From NCBI RefSeq assembly GCF_017303275.1, contig NZ_JAFKOJ010000004.1:62001-126000 (forward strand): a stretch of DNA of 64,000 nt, written 5' to 3'. This DNA is from Bacillus sp. NTK034 (GTDB lineage Bacteria > Bacillota > Bacilli > Bacillales > Cytobacillaceae). Below are positions 62,304 through 64,000 of this stretch, piece by piece; position 1 is the stretch's first letter; every line of letters starts with the position of its first letter. The translations under genes and the position numbers were made by a program. The notes beneath the pieces are model-generated. The model saw nothing but the letters and a program-made list of their open reading frames with translations. It ran no database searches and had not been told where the DNA came from.

Positions 62304-63374
62304 ATGTATATTCAAGCTGCTATAGCGTTTCTAGTATCTCTTGTAACTGTCTTAGTCATTACGCCGCTTGTCATAAAGTTCGCCATTAAAATCGGTGCGA
62401 TTGATAAACCGAACCATAGAAAGGTTCATAAAAATGTGATGCCCCGATTGGGTGGTCTTGCGATTTTCATCGGAGTCGTCGCCGGTTATTTTGCGGGCGG
62501 TTTATACGACCAAAAAGTTACAGCTATTAGTATTGGTGCTCTTTTGATTGTTGCAATCGGAATTCTGGATGACAAATATGAATTATCTGCTAAGGTGAAA
62601 TTTGCCGGACAATTAGTTGTTGCCGGTTTAATTGTTGCCAGCGGTTTAACAATCGATTTGCTATCCATCCCTTATATAGGAAACTTCGAGCTTGGAATGT
62701 GGAGCTATCCTATTACCGTGTTCTGGATTGTAGCGATAACAAATGCAATCAATCTGATTGATGGTCTGGATGGTCTTTCAGCCGGTATTTCGGCTATTGG
62801 AATTGCAACTATTGCCATAATGGCTGGATTAAATGGCAAAATGCTGATCTTAATGATTTCAGTTATTTTGCTGGGAAGTATTATCGGGTTCTTATTTTAC
62901 AACTTCCATCCGGCAAAAATATTCATGGGAGATACAGGGGCTCTGTTCCTTGGGTATTCAATCTCCATTCTTTCGCTGCTGGGGCTTTATAAAAGTGTAA
63001 CCCTGTTCAGTTTTCTTGTGCCGATTATTATTTTGGGTGTGCCGGTCTTTGATACAACGTTCGCCATTATTAGGCGGATTGTTAATAAGAAGCCGATTTC
63101 AGCACCTGATAAATCGCATTTGCACCATAGGCTTCTTGCACTGGGATTCTCCCATAGGAATACAGTTTTAGCGATATATGCCTTTGGGATTATGTTTAGT
63201 GTAAGTGCAGTAATTTTATCAGAGTCCACTTTATGGGGATCTGTCTTTATCATCTTTGGCTTGCTTGTAGTTACAGAAGTATTTGCTGAAATCATCGGCA
63301 TTGTCCATGTTCAGTATAAGCCGGTATTGACTCTGTTTAAGAAGCTGACAGGCAACCGGTCATATGGTAAGTAA
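62304..63374 (+). CDS. tagO: TagO/WecA-type undecaprenyl-phosphate GlcNAc-1-phosphate transferase
   Basis: A 356-residue polytopic membrane enzyme of the MraY/WecA family with about eleven membrane helices. RKVHKNVMPRLGGLAIF, ILDDKYEL, NAINLIDGLDGLSAG, FMGDTGALFLGY and DKSHLHHRLLALG are the conserved cytoplasmic loops that bind UDP-sugar and Mg2+. It transfers GlcNAc-1-phosphate to undecaprenyl phosphate, the first step of wall teichoic acid or another secondary wall polymer. Length fits TagO (about 355). ATG follows AAAGGTGATGA. Lying beside secA2/slaP, it may start the polymer to which the exported proteins bind; that link is inference. Confidence 0.92.
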   Translation: MYIQAAIAFLVSLVTVLVITPLVIKFAIKIGAIDKPNHRKVHKNVMPRLGGLAIFIGVVAGYFAGGLYDQKVTAISIGALLIVAIGILDDKYELSAKVKFAGQLVVAGLIVASGLTIDLLSIPYIGNFELGMWSYPITVFWIVAITNAINLIDGLDGLSAGISAIGIATIAIMAGLNGKMLILMISVILLGSIIGFLFYNFHPAKIFMGDTGALFLGYSISILSLLGLYKSVTLFSFLVPIIILGVPVFDTTFAIIRRIVNKKPISAPDKSHLHHRLLALGFSHRNTVLAIYAFGIMFSVSAVILSESTLWGSVFIIFGLLVVTEVFAEIIGIVHVQYKPVLTLFKKLTGNRSYGK

Positions 63375-63391
63375 CGATAATTAAATGTAAT

Positions 63392-63432
63392 AAAAACCGT
63401 TTGTAGCATTTTTTGGTGCAAACGGTTTTTTT
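63392..63432 (+). terminator. terminator of tagO
   Basis: AAAAACCGTTTG and CAAACGGTTTTT form a 12-bp stem with a 15-nt loop, followed by more T residues. Confidence 0.85.
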
Positions 63433-63643
63433 AAGAATTTTTCTGGGTTATTATTTCCCTTTTTCAAGAAAATATGCAAGAATTTTAAATGGTAAAACAA
63501 TACCTTAATGCTGTATGTGTAATTTATGTCGAAAAAGGTAATTTCTTATACTTTTTTTGTCATATTTTGAACATTATATTATTATTAGTTGTGGTAAACT
63601 AACTTGTGGATTTTAATTTTATTTATTTTTGGAGGTATTCTTA

Positions 63644-64000
63644 ATGAAAGTACCTATGCTTGACCTTAGTGAACAATATCAGGGATTAAAATCTGAAGTG
63701 TTGGAAGTTCTTGATGGGGTTATGAGTTCTTCAAGATTTATCCTTGGGGATAATGTAAAAAAATTAGAAGCAGATGTTGCGAAATATAGTAATGTAAATC
63801 ATGGCATTGGCTGCGGCAACGGAAGCGACGCCATACATATTGCGCTTCAGGCTTTAGGTGTTGGCCCTGGAGATGAAGTAATTACTACTGCATTTACATT
63901 CTTTGCTACCGGCGGAGCGATTGCCCGTGCTGGTGCAACGCCTGTTTATGTTGACATTGATCCGGTAACATTTAATATCGATCCGTCTAAAATTGAGGCA
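63644..64000 (+). CDS. DegT/DnrJ/EryC1-type sugar aminotransferase (5' part)
   Basis: The first 119 codons of a gene running off the right edge, ATG nine nt after GGAGG. VPMLDLSEQYQGLK, SRFILGDNVKKLE, GIGCGNGSDAIHIAL and TTAFTFFATGGAIARAGATP match the N-terminal PLP-binding part of DegT/WecE-like enzymes that aminate nucleotide-linked keto-sugars. Placed after tagO, it probably opens a surface-polysaccharide or amino-sugar gene cluster. The catalytic lysine lies outside the window. Confidence 0.88.
   Translation, partial: MKVPMLDLSEQYQGLKSEVLEVLDGVMSSSRFILGDNVKKLEADVAKYSNVNHGIGCGNGSDAIHIALQALGVGPGDEVITTAFTFFATGGAIARAGATPVYVDIDPVTFNIDPSKIEA

Overview
The window looks like chromosome of a low-GC, Gram-positive member of the Bacillaceae (Bacillus/Cytobacillus-like). 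Pointers are strong AGGAGG-type ribosome sites, frequent TTG and GTG starts, many hairpin-plus-U terminators, a sigma-D promoter before a chemotaxis receptor, WalR-type boxes, a TagO/WecA enzyme, and an adjacent SecA2/S-layer-assembly-protein pair. I saw no tRNA, rRNA, phage, insertion sequence or CRISPR array. All calls come from reading the sequence; no database search was run.

Region 1 (1-9066). After the end of a DUF1672-like lipoprotein gene comes a catabolic operon: two AbgA-like and one AbgB-like M20 amidohydrolases around an AbgT-type transporter, then an N-carbamoylase/allantoate-amidohydrolase-type M20 enzyme and a regulator with a cyclase-like fold and a winged helix. A 52-bp tandem repeat sits before abgT.

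Region 2 (9067-22418). A sugar-type island holds a solute-binding lipoprotein, two CUT1 permeases (no ATPase gene), four ADP-ribosylglycohydrolase (ARH/DraG) family proteins, an AtuA (DUF1446) protein with its DUF4387 partner, a ribokinase-like PfkB kinase and a LacI-type repressor. Four copies of a TGTAACCGGTTACA-type operator (three perfect, one imperfect) lie before its two transcription units. I infer uptake of a ribosylated compound, cleavage, and phosphorylation of the released sugar. The substrate is unknown. This is one of the two best candidates for an undescribed system.

Region 3 (22535-58162). A chemotaxis receptor is followed by a long run of exported and cell-envelope genes: a beta-lactamase-fold hydrolase, 5'-nucleotidase, LtaS-like enzyme, M14 carboxypeptidase, subtilase, beta-propeller protein, MBOAT/SGNH pair, CAP protein, lethal-factor-like metallopeptidase, phosphodiester glycosidase, NlpC/P60 hydrolase and lysozyme-like protein. 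Seven carry the same roughly 80-90-residue domain (core W-D-G ... G-Q-I-G-R ... Y-R-V-Y ... Y-E-T-P-S) and three others share a different helical domain. Two paralogous RNPP-type regulators flank a 42-codon secreted-peptide gene ending in QELPTIF, a probable cell-cell signalling unit.

Region 4 (58163-64000). A 21-bp-periodic array of TGCAAATAGA units precedes slaP-secA2, which may export the surface proteins of region 3. Then come tagO and the start of a DegT-type sugar aminotransferase gene, probably the edge of an envelope polysaccharide cluster.
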